From assembly GCA_032719365.1 (NCBI GenBank), contig CM064876.1:56167864-56231863 (forward strand): a DNA stretch of 64,000 bases. The letters run 5' to 3'. Below, piece by piece: positions 34,145-46,936 of the stretch. The notes under the pieces are model-generated. The model was not told the DNA's origin, ran no database searches, and saw only the letters and a list, made by a program, of their open reading frames with translations. The position numbers were made by a program, and so were the translations under genes. The number at the start of each line of letters is the position of its first letter. The stretch's first letter is position 1. The stretch is from Prinsepia uniflora (lineage: Eukaryota > Streptophyta > Magnoliopsida > Rosales > Rosaceae).

Positions 34145-37106
34145 TGTAACGACCCGTCCCGAATGTCGGGATTTAATAATATTTAATTGTGATTTACTAA
34201 TCTAGGATTAGTTGGGTGATTTCGGCCGAATTGTGCAAAATGACCGTTTTCCCCTGGGCGTGGGCAAACCGTTGACTTTTAATCCGGATGGTCAAATGGA
34301 CTTTGACTGATGACCGTGACGTAGTTCGGGACGTCACGAGTTCATAGACAGGTGGCACGTTCGATTCCGAGGTTCGTGGTGAAAGTTACGATGAACGAAA
34401 GTTCAAGGGCATTTTCGTAATTTGGATGAAAGAAGGGAAAATGTTGACTTTTTGGCCGGGATGTCCGATGGCCGAGGGCCAAGGACCATTACGTAGGTAT
34501 CGTCGATACGAATCCATTGACAGGTGGCACGCCGAAATCGGACTTCGTACGAGGAAGTTATGGTCTGAATCGTGAAATCGGGGAAGTTACGTCTCGGTAA
34601 CTGTGTTGATTATTTTATTCTGAAATGGTTGTTGGAGGACACTTGGATGAGTGACAAGTGTCACTCATCCGACGGCTAGATTGGATCTTGATCCACTAAT
34701 CATAAACTATATACTAAAGTTCCACTATGTAATTATTTAGAATTAAAATTCCTGCTTTTGATCTGAACCATCCATCTAACTCCGCAGATTGCATCACAGC
34801 CGCCCATCTCATCTCTCCCTTCTATTTCTGATCAGTCCTCAATCGTGTACACCCAAACTTCAAATTTCTTCTACCCTTAATCTCCTCCCTATCCACTGAA
34901 ATTGTGAACGAAAATTGGAGAGAATTGAATTTGATTCAACCTGAGATTACACGGGGGATTAACTGAGTGTGGGAGACTGAGATATCGAAAATTTGGTTTT
35001 TGGGAGGGAAATTCGAAATGGATGATTTGAGCCGTGAGGATTGAATTTGTTGATTCAGTTCGACTTCTGGGATCAAAACAATCAGTTTTGCAGCAAGAAC
35101 GACGGGAAACCGTGTCGGATTGAGGAAGAACGGAGCTTCCATGGCAGCTTCATTTCGAGCTTGAGTTCAACAGGTTAGAGGTATGAATTCATCAAATTGA
35201 TTTTGCAGAAACATCCCTTACACTCTCACGATGCTTACTCTATGAATTAATTTGGAAATCAGGGACGGAATCGGTGAACCCGAATTGGAAACCCGTCAAG
35301 GATCGATCGAGAGTCGTGAGGATTTGGACCCTAAATTGTGTAATTCGATTTACAGAACTTAAATGGTGATTGATTACAAGGGATCAGTTGAAAGAACGGA
35401 TTAATTTGATGTCGAATTGGGTGTAATTGGACCGGGTCTGTTCGCGGGTTTTTCAACCCGTTTTACAGACAAACGGGTGAGAGGGATGACTGTGCGGGTA
35501 CTGTAGCTGGCGCGTGGCTTCCACGCGCAGCCGCTTGCGGTGGCGCGTGGGGGCGCGTGAGTGCGAATCCCGAGGTATGATCAACATGAGTTTTGTCCTA
35601 TACAATGGATCGAACATTTTGGCGTTGGTTTCGTGTCGATCGGATTCCGTCTCGATATTGTTCGGGACGTCCGAAGGTTTTAAATCCAGTTTAAAAATAC
35701 TTAAAAATTCGGGAAAATTGCGGGACTTTAATGGGATGTTAATGTGGAGGTTAGTGACCCTCTAATGTGATTTGGACAGGATTGGGAGTCCCGGTGTTAG
35801 TGGTGTGGCCCGGGAAGGCCTATGGCACGCGTATCGAGGCGCTCGGTTAAACGGTCTGTGAGTGGACATTGGTTTCATAAATTCGATGCATGCATAACTA
35901 TTTTATGATTGTTATAATTTTGATTAAATGATTTACTTTGGATATCGGTGAATTTAAAATGATTCCACGTATTTCGAGGTGAATTACGTATTTGCATGTA
36001 AACCGAGGTTTTCTGGATTTGCACCGATTTCCATAAATGTGGTTGGATATGATTTCATGAAACGGTTACGAACTTGAATAATGTAAAATCGGGCCAGGGG
36101 CCCAGTTAACATGTGGATCGGGCCAGGGGCCCAGTTAACTTGTGAAATCGGGCCAAGGGCCCAGTTGATTTCTACATACGATTGCGGGTCGGGGACCATA
36201 AAATGGAATTGAATAAATGTTTTTTGGTTTACATTTTATATATGTTCACATGTTGGAATCAATAAATGGTTTTGATGATATTTCGGTTATGGCACGTTTC
36301 ACGGTATTTGGGCATGAGACCCGTTTGATGAAACGTAACGATCGGTTCAGGATTTTACCTATGTATACCTATATGATGTGCATGTGGATATCAATAAAAT
36401 GTATTTAGTACTGCACTGTATCAATCCTTCCATATTATTATCTTTTCCGGATGAGGTACCCCGAAGAGGTCATAGACGTCTAGTACGTCCAGCGTCTATG
36501 ACGCTAAGCATCGGGGATGCTGTACCCGAACGGGGTTCGGGGATTGAACTCAGAAATTGAGACCCGAGTGGCACGCGTAGCCTTGTGATTGTGACCTTAT
36601 TGACGTCAGGGACGTCAGACATCAGGGATGTCGGATTGGAGTGTATAGTGCAGTGGCTAAAATTATGGTTATGGTTTATATTATATGCCTTATGGTTCAT
36701 ATTACTGGATTTATGAAATAACTCTTGGATTGACTTTTGGAAATTGAAACTATGCTTTGGTTTCCGGGCTAAGGCCCTAATGGTTATTTCTAAATAAATG
36801 TGTGATCATTGGTTTTTGGCGCATGCATATGGTTTCACTGAGGGGCATAAATGTCTTATAAATGTTTTAAACAGACTTGTTTATTTTCGTCCACTCACAG
36901 CTTTTGTTTTTAATGCCCTTCAGGTTGATTCCGGATGCGACTGCAGCAGAGACTGGGACATCATACACCTCCTTCATCGATCCTTACGCACTCTAGAAAC
37001 CCGGTTGGACAATGGCAACAGGTTATCCCTTGTCCGACACCTCTTGTCAGAAGGGAGCATGACACATTCCATGGTAATCCCGGGGGGATTGGGATGGGTC
37101 GTGTCA
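34145..37106 (+). repeat. 5' LTR of the LARD-like element
   Basis: 2962 bp, starting TGTAACGACCCGTCC and ending GGGTCGTGTCA. The region 36091-36632 carries an array of short perfect hairpins. ORFs inside it (for example 35514-35765 and 36798-37193) recur in the 3' LTR but show no family resemblance. Confidence 0.85.
36091..36632 (+). other. Array of stem-RGG-stem hairpins in the LTR
   Basis: Perfect hairpins with G-rich triloops: GGGCC-AGG-GGCCC at 36091 and 36120, GGGCC-AAG-GGCCC at 36150, AGCATC-GGG-GATGCT at 36507, CCCGAAC-GGG-GTTCGGG at 36525, TGACGTC-AGG-GACGTCA at 36601 and GACATC-AGG-GATGTC at 36618. A larger stem TCATAGACG/CGTCTATGA spans 36470-36501. The adjacent pair at 36601 and 36618 differs by a compensatory change. 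In the 3' LTR the equivalents of the last two and of AGCATC are intact, while two others have decayed. Confidence 0.65.
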
Positions 37107-37108
37107 AG

Positions 37109-37120
37109 TGGTATCAGAGC
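37109..37120 (+). other. Primer binding site for tRNA-iMet
   Basis: TGGTATCAGAGC begins two bases after the 5' LTR end. It is the standard plant initiator-methionine tRNA complement used to prime minus-strand synthesis. Confidence 0.9.
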
Positions 37121-40100
37121 AGGTTTTGCTCTTTTGTGCGCGAAGGACGAGGGTGTGATGTCTCTTTGGGCTGCAGTTCCGTTGTCAACCTGATAGATAG
37201 TTTTGGGTTTGTATGGTGGATTGGGTGTGTTTGGCCCGATACGCCGTGCATTGATGTGATTCAACCCAAGTGGGGTTGTATACGATTAACTGGTAATGAG
37301 GGACCGTCGGTTCGGTCATGTGATGATGGATTGTTGTGCCACTCGGCGCAACTGGGTTCAGGGAACCCCAGTGGAATAATGGTTTAAAAATGCCAAACTC
37401 AGTTGAGTATTGGTCTAAGTTATGGACCCTGGTAGTGTCGGCTAGTGTACGAGGTGTTGGTGCATCGGAGTTAGCCAATGACCTTCGTGGTGGAACCCAC
37501 GATGGAACCCACGTTGAGTTGACAATTGGATTGGATTGGACGTCTATGCGATGTCGGGACCGCGAAGTGGGTCAGTTTGTGGATTTTACTGCAGAAGGCA
37601 GTTGGGTTCAGTGAAACCCTAGGGTGTAATATTGGAACCCTGATTCATAATCGATGGACTGGAAAAGTGAACCTTAAATGAGAACTTGTGCTGCGACGTA
37701 TGGCTAAGGTCGTGGATGACCATGTGGATGACTCTAGTGAGTCTAGTCAGGATTTTGGGTTTCGATCCACGGATGCGGTTACGAGATATGTTATGGAATC
37801 CCGTGTTGGATCGAATATTAGTGTGATGTGTGGATACGGATCTTGACAACGATGACTGTTGGTTGACAGTTGTGTCGAGATAACTGGCTATCGAGGGTAT
37901 TTAGTGTGGTTTTGACACTTGGGGATCAGGGGATGCTCAGGGAACGTCCATTATCCTGATGTGCCAGTGGTCAAATTGGAGGTACCCATAGTCGTGGGGT
38001 ACGAGTGGTGTTACGGGATCGTCGTTCGGAATGAACGGAGATCCAGGGTAACAAATTTGCACACTGTGTGCTATCATGGATGTTAGTGTGCTATGTATGG
38101 ATGTTGGTATGGAGGTACCCTTATGCCAATACTAGTATGGATGCCTGTGTGCTGATACTAGTGTTGATGATGGTGCGTTGGTGCTGGTACTAGCGCTTGT
38201 GCTGGTGTCAGAAATGGTGATGACGATGAGCCACGAGTTGGGGTGTGACTCTGTCATGATGGGCATGTGATCGGTATCTGCGACTCAGTGGTGGTTGAGT
38301 CATGGACTGGATGGGATCCAATAGAGGTTGTGTCGTGTTGGGATAAGTCCCAACCGATTTATGATGACAAGTGATGAACGGATAAAATGGTATGATTGGA
38401 AATTGAGGAATCTAGGGATGATGTTCCCTATGTCATGAGAATTGGTGGATTTGGGGAGTTGTTGTCAACTCCGAGATTGGTATGATGGTATGCTTCTTAT
38501 ATCCCCAGAAAGTACAAGGAAATTATTGGAATTGGAAAAGTCGAGGAAACCATTCGTGGTATTGATGTGTGATTTTGGTGATCGTGGATCACTTGGAACC
38601 TGAGGATTGAACCTGTAAAGGTTGAGATGTGAGACAAAGGCAGTATGGTATGCACATCCAGGCAAAGTTGTGGATTTTCCGTTCGGAATCAGGGTGTGTG
38701 CATACATGAGTATTGGCGGACGTGAGGTCCGAGGGATGAATTGATTTTGGACATGTGGTGGTCCAAGTGAGGTATGGACGTGGGCAGTCCAGTGGTTGGA
38801 CTTGACATCCCATTTGGGAGCATGTCTGTTTCCAACATGGTTGGAACTCCCGATTTGGGGAGAATTGTGATTGGGAGACGAGATGAGTGCTCGTCTCCGC
38901 ATTGGTAATTGGTATTCCGAAGTCATTGGGGTTGACTTCTCATTTTCTGCCGTGGCAGATGATGATTGTTGTTACCAGTACGTTGAGCGTGTATTGGTAG
39001 GTGGACCCATGTTTGGCCTTGGGTCATTGGACACAAGATGTTGTGTATGATTTTGGATTTGGTGGTGAAATGCGAGGTCATCCTTCCACCAAGGGAAATT
39101 TGGCGAATGATTCAATGAGGGTGTAAGACCCTACGATCAGCTTTCAGATGGATTCCTTGCTATGTGAGCATGTGTGGATCCTAGGTGGATCTGATTTGTG
39201 ATGTTGTTGACTTTGGACGATGTGACGATCTAGGATCGTGATGTTACTTGTCGGATGACGTAGCGATGGATCTAGGTCGTGATCGTGATGATCCAAATTG
39301 GGTGGAGAATTTATCACTCTTACCTTGATATGTGAGTCGTAAATGACGGGACTGAACTTCTTTTTGGAGTGAGTCCATATGGTTTGTGACTTGGTTGAGT
39401 AGGTTTCTGATGTGGTCGGATTTTGTCAACCTTTGACGTGTGGATATTGGGATTGGCTTCCCTATGAAGTCAATCGAATGTTTTGGACAGGAAACCGATA
39501 GATTCGGTTATGTTACGTCTTAATGGACGTAAACGAGATTTTGGGTTTTGGAACCGAATTTCTGGGTGACGATTCAGGATTCGATTGCGAAGCTCGAAAA
39601 TGGATTACCGGATTTGGGTGCGGAATGATTGTTCCAATGCTAGCTTACGGAATAATGATTTCGGATTCGGATTTGGAAATGGATTAAAAATATGATGTCT
39701 GGGTTCGGGATTTCTTACGAAATTGCGGATTCGGATTCGGAATTGGAACTATATGATGGGTGGAGTTCGATTTGTCTCATGATGGTTTGGGAAAATGTAC
39801 TCCATTATTGGAACGTGTTTGGCTACGACCTTGGTGGTTGTAGGCGGATTGATGGATTGATGTACGTACAGGGTACGTTGTACGAGGATTGATACTGGTT
39901 AGGTTGAGTGATGCCTAATGGCGGTACATGGGATGTACCAGTGGTGTGTGATTAAACGTGTTGGTAATCGGCTTGGTTCCGATATCATTTGTTTGGCTGT
40001 GTTGTGGACTGGACATTGGATACTGTGCGCTGTGCAGAGTGATTTTGTCGGGTTCAGTGATTGTATGAGCAGGTGCTCTTAGCCACGGTTGGCTAGTGGA

Positions 40101-40796
40101 ACCCTAGTATTGTGATGTGTGATCACTGCTGGGCGGGTATTCCATGTGTTCCAGTTACACCACTTGATTGTGTAAGTTGACGGTATACGTACACTCAGGA
40201 TGAGTGAATTGGTGGTCTGAGTAACCACGAGTAGCCTTGTGTGATTTTATCACACCGTGATTTTTCTGCGTTAGGGTTCGCTGACGGAGTCGGCAATTAT
40301 GGACATTGAGAGTATTTTGTGTCGCAGGATTGTGCTTGCCCTGCGAATGGTGATCATGTGGTTGATCTTGCGCTACATCGAGAGTGATGTAGTACGTGGT
40401 GTTGTCACCGACGGACAGATGGTTGGAGCCTTACCAGGGTGGTAAAGTTTTGTGATGACAGTTTGACTGATGGTGTCAACATGGACTGACAAATGAGATT
40501 TGGTGGCTCCCAATGGGAGCAAATGTAAGGATTTATTGGCAATGGGAAGGAATCGTCTAGCTGAAGGAGCCAGCTAAATGGTTAAGCGATTTTATCGCGA
40601 ATCAGGTGATTATGTCCACTCGAGGTGGTCGAGTGTTGTTGTGGTGACGTATGACTGTGATAGGATGTCTGGGAACAGACGAGACTGGTGTTGTTCCAGT
40701 AAGTGGGTGTACAGGTGTACACAGATGTAAGGTCGAAATGTTTTCCACAAGGTGGTTGTGGAATAAGGTTGTTGGTAATTTCGGGGACGAAATTCT
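37121..40796 (+). mobile_element. Non-coding interior of the LARD-like element
   Basis: No domain is recognised in any frame. Base composition is moderate and G-rich on plus, unlike the AT-rich interior of the host element. Short tandem-like patches (GATGCCTGTGTGCTGATACTAG-type words near 38100-38210) are the only local repeats seen. Confidence 0.6.
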
Positions 40797-40811
40797 TTAA
40801 GGAGGGAAGGT
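40797..40811 (+). promoter_or_regulatory. Polypurine tract of the LARD-like element
   Basis: TTAAGGAGGGAAGGT ends directly at the 3' LTR start TGTAACGACC and follows the conserved GGGGACGAAATTC. Confidence 0.8.
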
Positions 40812-43769
40812 TGTAACGACCTGTTTCGAATGTCGGGATTTAATAATATTTAATTGTGATTTACTAATCTGGGATTAGTTGGGTGATTTCGGCCGAATTG
40901 TGCAAAATGACCGTTTTGCCCCTAGGCGTGGGCAAAACGTTGAATTTTAATTCGGATGGTCAAATGGACTTTGACCGATGACCGTGACGTAGTTCGGAAT
41001 GTCACGAGTTCATAGACAGGTGGCACGTTCGATTCCGAGGTTCGTGGTGAAAGTTACGATGAACGAAAGTTTAAGGGCATTTTCGTAATTTGGACGAAAG
41101 AAGGGGAAATGTTGACTTTTTGGACGGGATGTCCCGAGGGCCAAGGACCGTTACGTAGGTATCGTCGATACGAATCCATTGACAGGTGGCACGCCGAAAT
41201 CGGACTTCGTACGAGGAAGTTATGGTCTGAATCGTGAAATCGGGGAAGTTACGTCTCGGTAACTGTGTTGATTATTTTATTCTGAAATGGTTGTTGGAGG
41301 ACACTTGGATGAGTGACAAGTGTCACTCATCCGACGGCTAGATTGGATCTTGATCCACTAATCATAAACTATATACTAAAGTTCCACTATGTAATTATTT
41401 AGAATTAAAATTCCTGCTTTTGATCTGAACCATCCATCTAACTCCCCAGATTGCATCACAGTCGTCCATCTCATCTGTCCCTTCTATTTCTGATCAGTCC
41501 TCAACCGTGTACACCCAAACTTCAAATTTCTTCTACCCTTAATCTCCTCCCTATCCACTGAAATTGTGAACGAAAATTGGAGAGAATTGAATTTGATTCA
41601 ACCTGAGATTACACGGGGGATTAACTGAGTGTGGGAGACTGAGAAATCGAAAATTTGGTTTTTGGGAGGGAAATTCGAAATGGATGATTTGAGCCGTGAG
41701 GATTGAATTTGTTGATTCAGTTCGACTTCTGGGACCAAAACAATCAGTTTTGCAGCAAGAACGACGGGAAACCGTGTCGGATTGAGGAAGAACGGAGCTT
41801 CCATGGCAGCTTCATTTCGAGCTTGAGTTCAACAGGTTAGAGGTATGAATTCATCAAATTGATTTTGCAGAAACATCCCTTACACTCTCACGATGCTTAC
41901 TCTATGAATTAATTTGGAAATCAGGGACGGAATCGGTGAACCCGAATTGGAAACCCGTCAAGGATCGATCGAGAGTCGTGAGGATTTGGACCCTAAATTG
42001 TGTAATTCGATTTACAGAACTTAAATGGTGATTGATTACAAGGGATCAGTTGAAAGAACGGATTGATTTGATGTCGAATTGGGTGTAATTGGACCGGGTC
42101 TGTTCGCGGGTTTTTCAATCCGTTTTACAGACAAACGGGTGAGAGGGATGACTGTGCGGGTACTGTAGCTGGCGCGTGGCTTCCACGCGCAGCCGCTTGC
42201 GGTGGCGCGTGGGGGCGCGTGAGTGCGAATCCCGAGGTATGATCAACATGACTTTTGTCCTATACAATGTAACGAACATTTTGGCGTTGGTTTCGTGTCG
42301 ATCGGATTCCGTCTCGATATTGTTCGGGACGTCCGAAGGTTTTAAATCCAGTTTAAAAATACTTAAAAATTCGGGAAAATTACGGGACTTTAATGGGATG
42401 TTAATGTGGAGGTTAGTGACCCTCTAATGTGATTTGGAAAGGAATGGGAGTCCCGGTGTTAGTGGTGTGGCCCGGGAAGGCCTATGGCACGCGTATCGAG
42501 GCGCTCGGTTAAACGGTCTGTGAGTGGACATTGGTTTCATAAATTCGATGCATGCATAACTGTTTTATGATTGTTATAATTATGATTAAATGATTTACTT
42601 TGGATATCGGTGAATTTAAAATGATTTCACGTATTTCGAGGTGAATTACGTATTTGCACGTAAACCGAGGTTTTCTGGATTTGCACCGATTGCCATAAAT
42701 GTGGTTGGATATGATTTCATGAAACGGTTACGAACTTGAATAATGTAAAATCGGGCCAGGGGCCCAGTTAACATGTGGATCGGGCCAGAGGCCTAGTTAA
42801 CTTGTGAAATCGGGCCAGGGGCCCAGTTGATTTCTACATACGATTGCGGGTCAGGGACCCTAAAATGGAGTTGAATAAATGTTTTCTGGTTTACATTTTA
42901 TATATGTTCACATGCTGGAATCAATAAATGGTTTTGATGATATTTCGGTTATGGCATGTTTCACGGTATTTGGGCATGAGACCCGTTTGATGAAACGTAA
43001 CGATCGGTTCAGGATTTTACCTATGTATACCTATATGTTGTGCATGTGGATATCAATAAAATGTATTTAGTACTGCACTGTATCAATCCTTCCATATTAT
43101 ATTGTCTCCTCCGGATGAGGTACCCCAGAGAGGTCACGGACGTATAGTACGTCCAGCGTCTATGACGCTAAGCATCGGGGATGCTGTACCCAAACAGGGT
43201 TCGGGGATTGAACTCGGAAATTGAGACCCGAGTGGCACGCGTAGCCTTGTGATTGTGACCTTATTGACGTCAGGGACGTCAGACATCAGGGATGTCGGAT
43301 TGGAGTGTATAGTGCAGTGGCTAAAATTATGGTTATGGTTTATATATATGCCTTATGGTTCATATTACTGGATTTATGAAATAACTCTTGGATTGACTTT
43401 TGGAAATTGAAACTATGCTTTGGTTTCCGGGCTAAGGCCCTAATGGTTATTTCTAAATAAATGTGTGATCATTGGTTTTTGGCGCATGCATATGGTTTTA
43501 CTGAGGGGCATAAATGTCTTATAAATGTTTTAAACAGATTTGTTTATTTTCGTCCACTCACAGCTTTTGTTTTTAATGTCCTTCAGGTTGATTCCGGATG
43601 CGACTGCAGCAGAGACTGGGACATCATACACCTCCTCCATCGATCCTTACGCACCCTGGAAACCCGGTTGGGCAATGGCAACAGGTTATCCCTTGTCCGA
43701 CACCTCTTGTCAGACGGGAGCATGACACATTCCATGGTAATCCCGGGGGGATTGGGATGGGTCGTGTCA
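40812..43769 (+). repeat. 3' LTR of the LARD-like element
   Basis: 2958 bp, nearly identical to 34145-37106 with scattered substitutions and small indels. It ends GGGTCGTGTCA and is followed by CTTGA. Confidence 0.85.
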
Positions 43770-43774
43770 CTTGA
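43770..43774. other. Target site duplication CTTGA (right)
   Basis: This is the partner of 34140-34144. Confidence 0.85.
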
Positions 43775-44587
43775 AAGGAGACTTGGTTTAGCCTGGCTGT
43801 AAGGCTGGTATAGGTTAACTTGTAAGCTATGTGATTATTATGTTATGGCACATGGCTTGTAAAGATTGGTAGTGTGAATGATTGCTTTGATATACGTAAT
43901 CTTTATTTTCCGTGTCTATGTACTTTTTTTTTGAATATGATGTATGTGGATTTAGGGAATGTGGACCCTGCCTTGGTTAAGAAACTTAGTTAATTAATGT
44001 GTTCCCACAGTTTATGATTATGTGATCGAAAACAAGATACCCAAGTGAGGATTAAAATATTTAGATCTTGACGGATAAGGTTCGAGGTGCAAGTTTATGT
44101 ATTGTACTATTGTTCATTATAAGTGTTCATTGTAACTCCGACTTGAGTTACTGGTTAGTAATGTTTGGCTGGTAGAGGCTAAGCCTAGAAAAAGTAATGA
44201 GGTTTCAAACATGTCCAAAGGAACTGAGTACAAAAGTTGGATTCTTGGACGGTCTATTTATAGAATTATGATACATTGAGATGCATGGGGTTGAGGCTTG
44301 TGTGCATTAGTGGATAATATTCATAATGCATATGTATGATTCGGACATTGATTCATGTAGTTTCCAAAGTCGGTTTAATTTTGTTAGTTGATTTTCGAAC
44401 CTTGGAGAAAGGTTGCAGCAGTAATATTCTTATCATGGCTCAATGTTTCTTTGTTATCGCTAAGGAACCTATTGGTTACCGAGTTATGGTTGTAAAACCA
44501 AACCGTGTATGACATGAGATTTTCGATTCTACCCCTAATTGGTGGTTTAAAAAATTTGAGGAAGAAAGTTCTTTAAGGGGGGTAGGT
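43775..44587 (+). mobile_element. 3' end of the host-element interior with polypurine tract
   Basis: This is non-coding sequence ending in TTTGAGGAAGAAAGTTC and the tract TTTAAGGGGGGTAGGT (about 44572-44587), which abuts the 3' LTR start TGTAATGACC. Confidence 0.65.
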
Positions 44588-46936
44588 TGTAATGACCCCC
44601 ACAGTCAAAGAAAATCAAATTTAAAAAATTGGGCAAAATCATCATTTTGCCCATATTAAGTTAAATAGTTGACTTTTTTATATGGACAACTTTTGGGTAT
44701 TTCGAGAGTACCATTACATAGATCTTGGACTCCTAAGTCCGTAGATAGGTAACATGCTAAAATAGAAGGTCGAATAAGGTAGTTATGGGTCAAAAATATA
44801 TCAAGGGTAATATGGTAATTTAGCATAAGGGCAAATTGCTCATTTTGCACATGGGATATTTTGAGGAGTGCCAAGTGTCCATGAGATATATTGAGGAGTG
44901 CCAAGTGTCCAGAAAAATCTGGATCTCTCCCTCCTTCCTTTCTTCACTGACTCCCAATGTTTATATATGTGAGTGTGTGTTAGATAGGGGTTTGCTGAGC
45001 TTGCACCAAAAGGAAAAAAAAAATGCCAACTGAAAAAGAAAACAAGGAGATGAGGAAGGAGAGGCGAGAAAGTGAAAGAAGATGAAGGGGAGGAAAGCCT
45101 AAGAAGAGAAGAACCTTGTGGTGATACTGGGAGGCTGAGAAACCCTCGGAACTGAAGGCTCGAAATCAACCCATGAAGGTGTGAAAGTTTTGCCATCAAG
45201 GTTTTAGCAGGTAAACGTGAAACCAAGCTTCCTAAAAAGCTTCTACATGTCCAGTCGACTCGAAAGAGAGGTTAACATGATAGTTTGGGTGCTCGAATGA
45301 CCCAAGCGTGGAGGTCGATGGTGGTTGTCCATGATCAAATTGAACAGGGACTTTAGAGGTAAGTTTCTCCATTTTTGAACATGTGGATCCCTTCTTGAGC
45401 TAGTATAGAGGATATTGAACGAAATAGAATTGAAAAAGCTTGAGAAATGACGGTTTAATGGCCGAGTCTAGTCACCCCCGAAAACCAGTAAAACGGGCAA
45501 GCAGATGATGAACAGTGCATGCCCTTGAGGCCCTCACGCTCAGGAACTTTCCTTGGTGCGTGTAGACACGTGAGTCACTTTTTTGGAAAATGGTCAAGAA
45601 GAAAGTTCATGTTCTCAAAGATACGAGTTTAACGGTGCAAATTTCGAGGCAATTAGGTATCATCTCGGGATAGTTTTGACTGTCCGAAAGTTTAGGGTTC
45701 ATTTTAAATTCGTTTCAAAATTCCAAAAAGTTATAGGATTAAAGTATCAGTTATTTGGGATGCTTAGTGACCCTAAAAGTGAATTATGATAAGTGAAAGC
45801 GGTTCCGAGAATTACGGAAAAGCATGCAAGTCGGTGTCGGACTGTGTGGACCAAGTGTAAGTGGACCCTTTCTTTCTTAAACTTAATATGCATTCATATT
45901 TAATCGCTTTAAATGGTTTTCTATGTGATTTTTATAATATTTGATTGGTTGGGATTTTATATGAATTTTGATGATTTTATGGATTGTTTAAATGGAAAAT
46001 TTTACGAGATTTGTGCTCGAGTTGTGTTTTGGGATTAGGCTCGGGGTTTTCAAGTGTGGCTTTCGTTGGAAATGCTTTATGTGTGTTATAAAATGTGTTT
46101 ATGGATAATGGTAATTTTTGGATGATTTACGATAATTGTTGACGCACGTTTTACTCGAAAATTGCTTAAACTATTTTCTGGATTTATCCTGGATATTGGA
46201 TTTGGTTAAGAAAATGATATGAATTATAAAAATATGTTTTCTTGGTATTTGAGATATGATTATGGATATATATACGGATTGTGTGTTGTGGAAACCCTCA
46301 TCGGGATGACGTGTTTGTTAGGTCGTCTTGGACATCGATGTAATGCTCCGTATTCTCGAGACTGGCATTGTGATGGGAAGGTCTCGGACGTCGAGGTAAT
46401 GCTTTACATTCCCGAGACTGTGAGCAATCTTAGACGTCGAGGTAAAACTTTGTATTCTTGAGATTGGGATTGTGAGTTAGACGTCGAGCTGGGCTTCGTA
46501 TTCCCGAGTGGTTTAGCCTACCAGTAGTGTAGTTGTGATATGATGATTTGGCTTGCAGACGTTGAGGATGGGTTGTGTGTGTATGGTGGTGAGTCTTATA
46601 TGGACTTGTTTTCTGGTATTTTCTGGATTTCTTATATTGCACGTATTTTGATATTTCATGTTTTATGGCCTATTTGTTGGATTTTATGAAATTCTTTTTA
46701 TGCATGCTTAGCTTTTCTAAAACGGAGGGTAATGATTATCTTTTACGACTGTGTTTCGAAACTTTTTTTTAAAATATTGTTTTTAGGTTCACTCACACAT
46801 TTTTCCTGGTTTTGAAACCTTCTAGCGCTGTTACATGAGAACTAAGACTATTAAGGAGGCGGAGGCATGAGCTTCGAGAATATGAGTATCCCTTGTCTAA
46901 CAAGGTTTTGAGGATAAGTTTGGTATTTTTGTGTAC
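44588..46936 (+). repeat. 3' LTR of the host element, truncated
   Basis: It matches 23727-28467 without the nested solo LTR. Similarity stops at about 46936, before the LTR end, where a different LTR-like sequence starts. The hairpin array equivalent to 27682-27966 lies at about 46320-46510, including GTCTCGG/CCGAGAC at 46381-46418. Confidence 0.7.

Larger units (their letters stand above)
34145..43769 (+). mobile_element. Complete LARD-like Gypsy element (TSD CTTGA)
   Basis: Both LTRs, primer site, polypurine tract and target duplication are present, making a 9625-bp complete insertion. The 3.7-kb interior (37107-40811) has no ORF longer than about 150 codons and none resembling gag, protease, reverse transcriptase or integrase. 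It retains the pre-PPT sequence TTTCGGGGACGAAATTC, which in Tekay/Del-type chromoviruses ends the pol region. The LTRs differ at a few dozen positions by eye, so the insertion is fairly young. It would need proteins from an autonomous relative. Confidence 0.85.
23727..46936 (+). mobile_element. Coding-less Gypsy LTR element hosting three nested insertions
   Basis: The 5' LTR (23727-28467) and 3' LTR (44588-46936) share the start TGTAAYGACCC, the same leader and the same hairpin array. A tRNA-iMet-type primer site follows the 5' LTR and a polypurine tract precedes the 3' LTR. The interior (28468-29922, 32996-34144, 43770-44587) shows no gag or pol. Insertions are a solo LTR in the 5' LTR, a minus-strand solo LTR at 29923-32995 and a complete element at 34145-43769. 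LTR type and PPT context resemble the Tekay/Del chromoviruses, but with no coding sequence the lineage is an inference. Confidence 0.7.

Noticed and set aside
35514..37614. ORFs in the LARD LTR that recur in both LTRs, suggesting a conserved gene
   Set aside because: They recur because the LTRs are duplicates. No domain is visible and the frames overlap hairpin repeats and the primer site.
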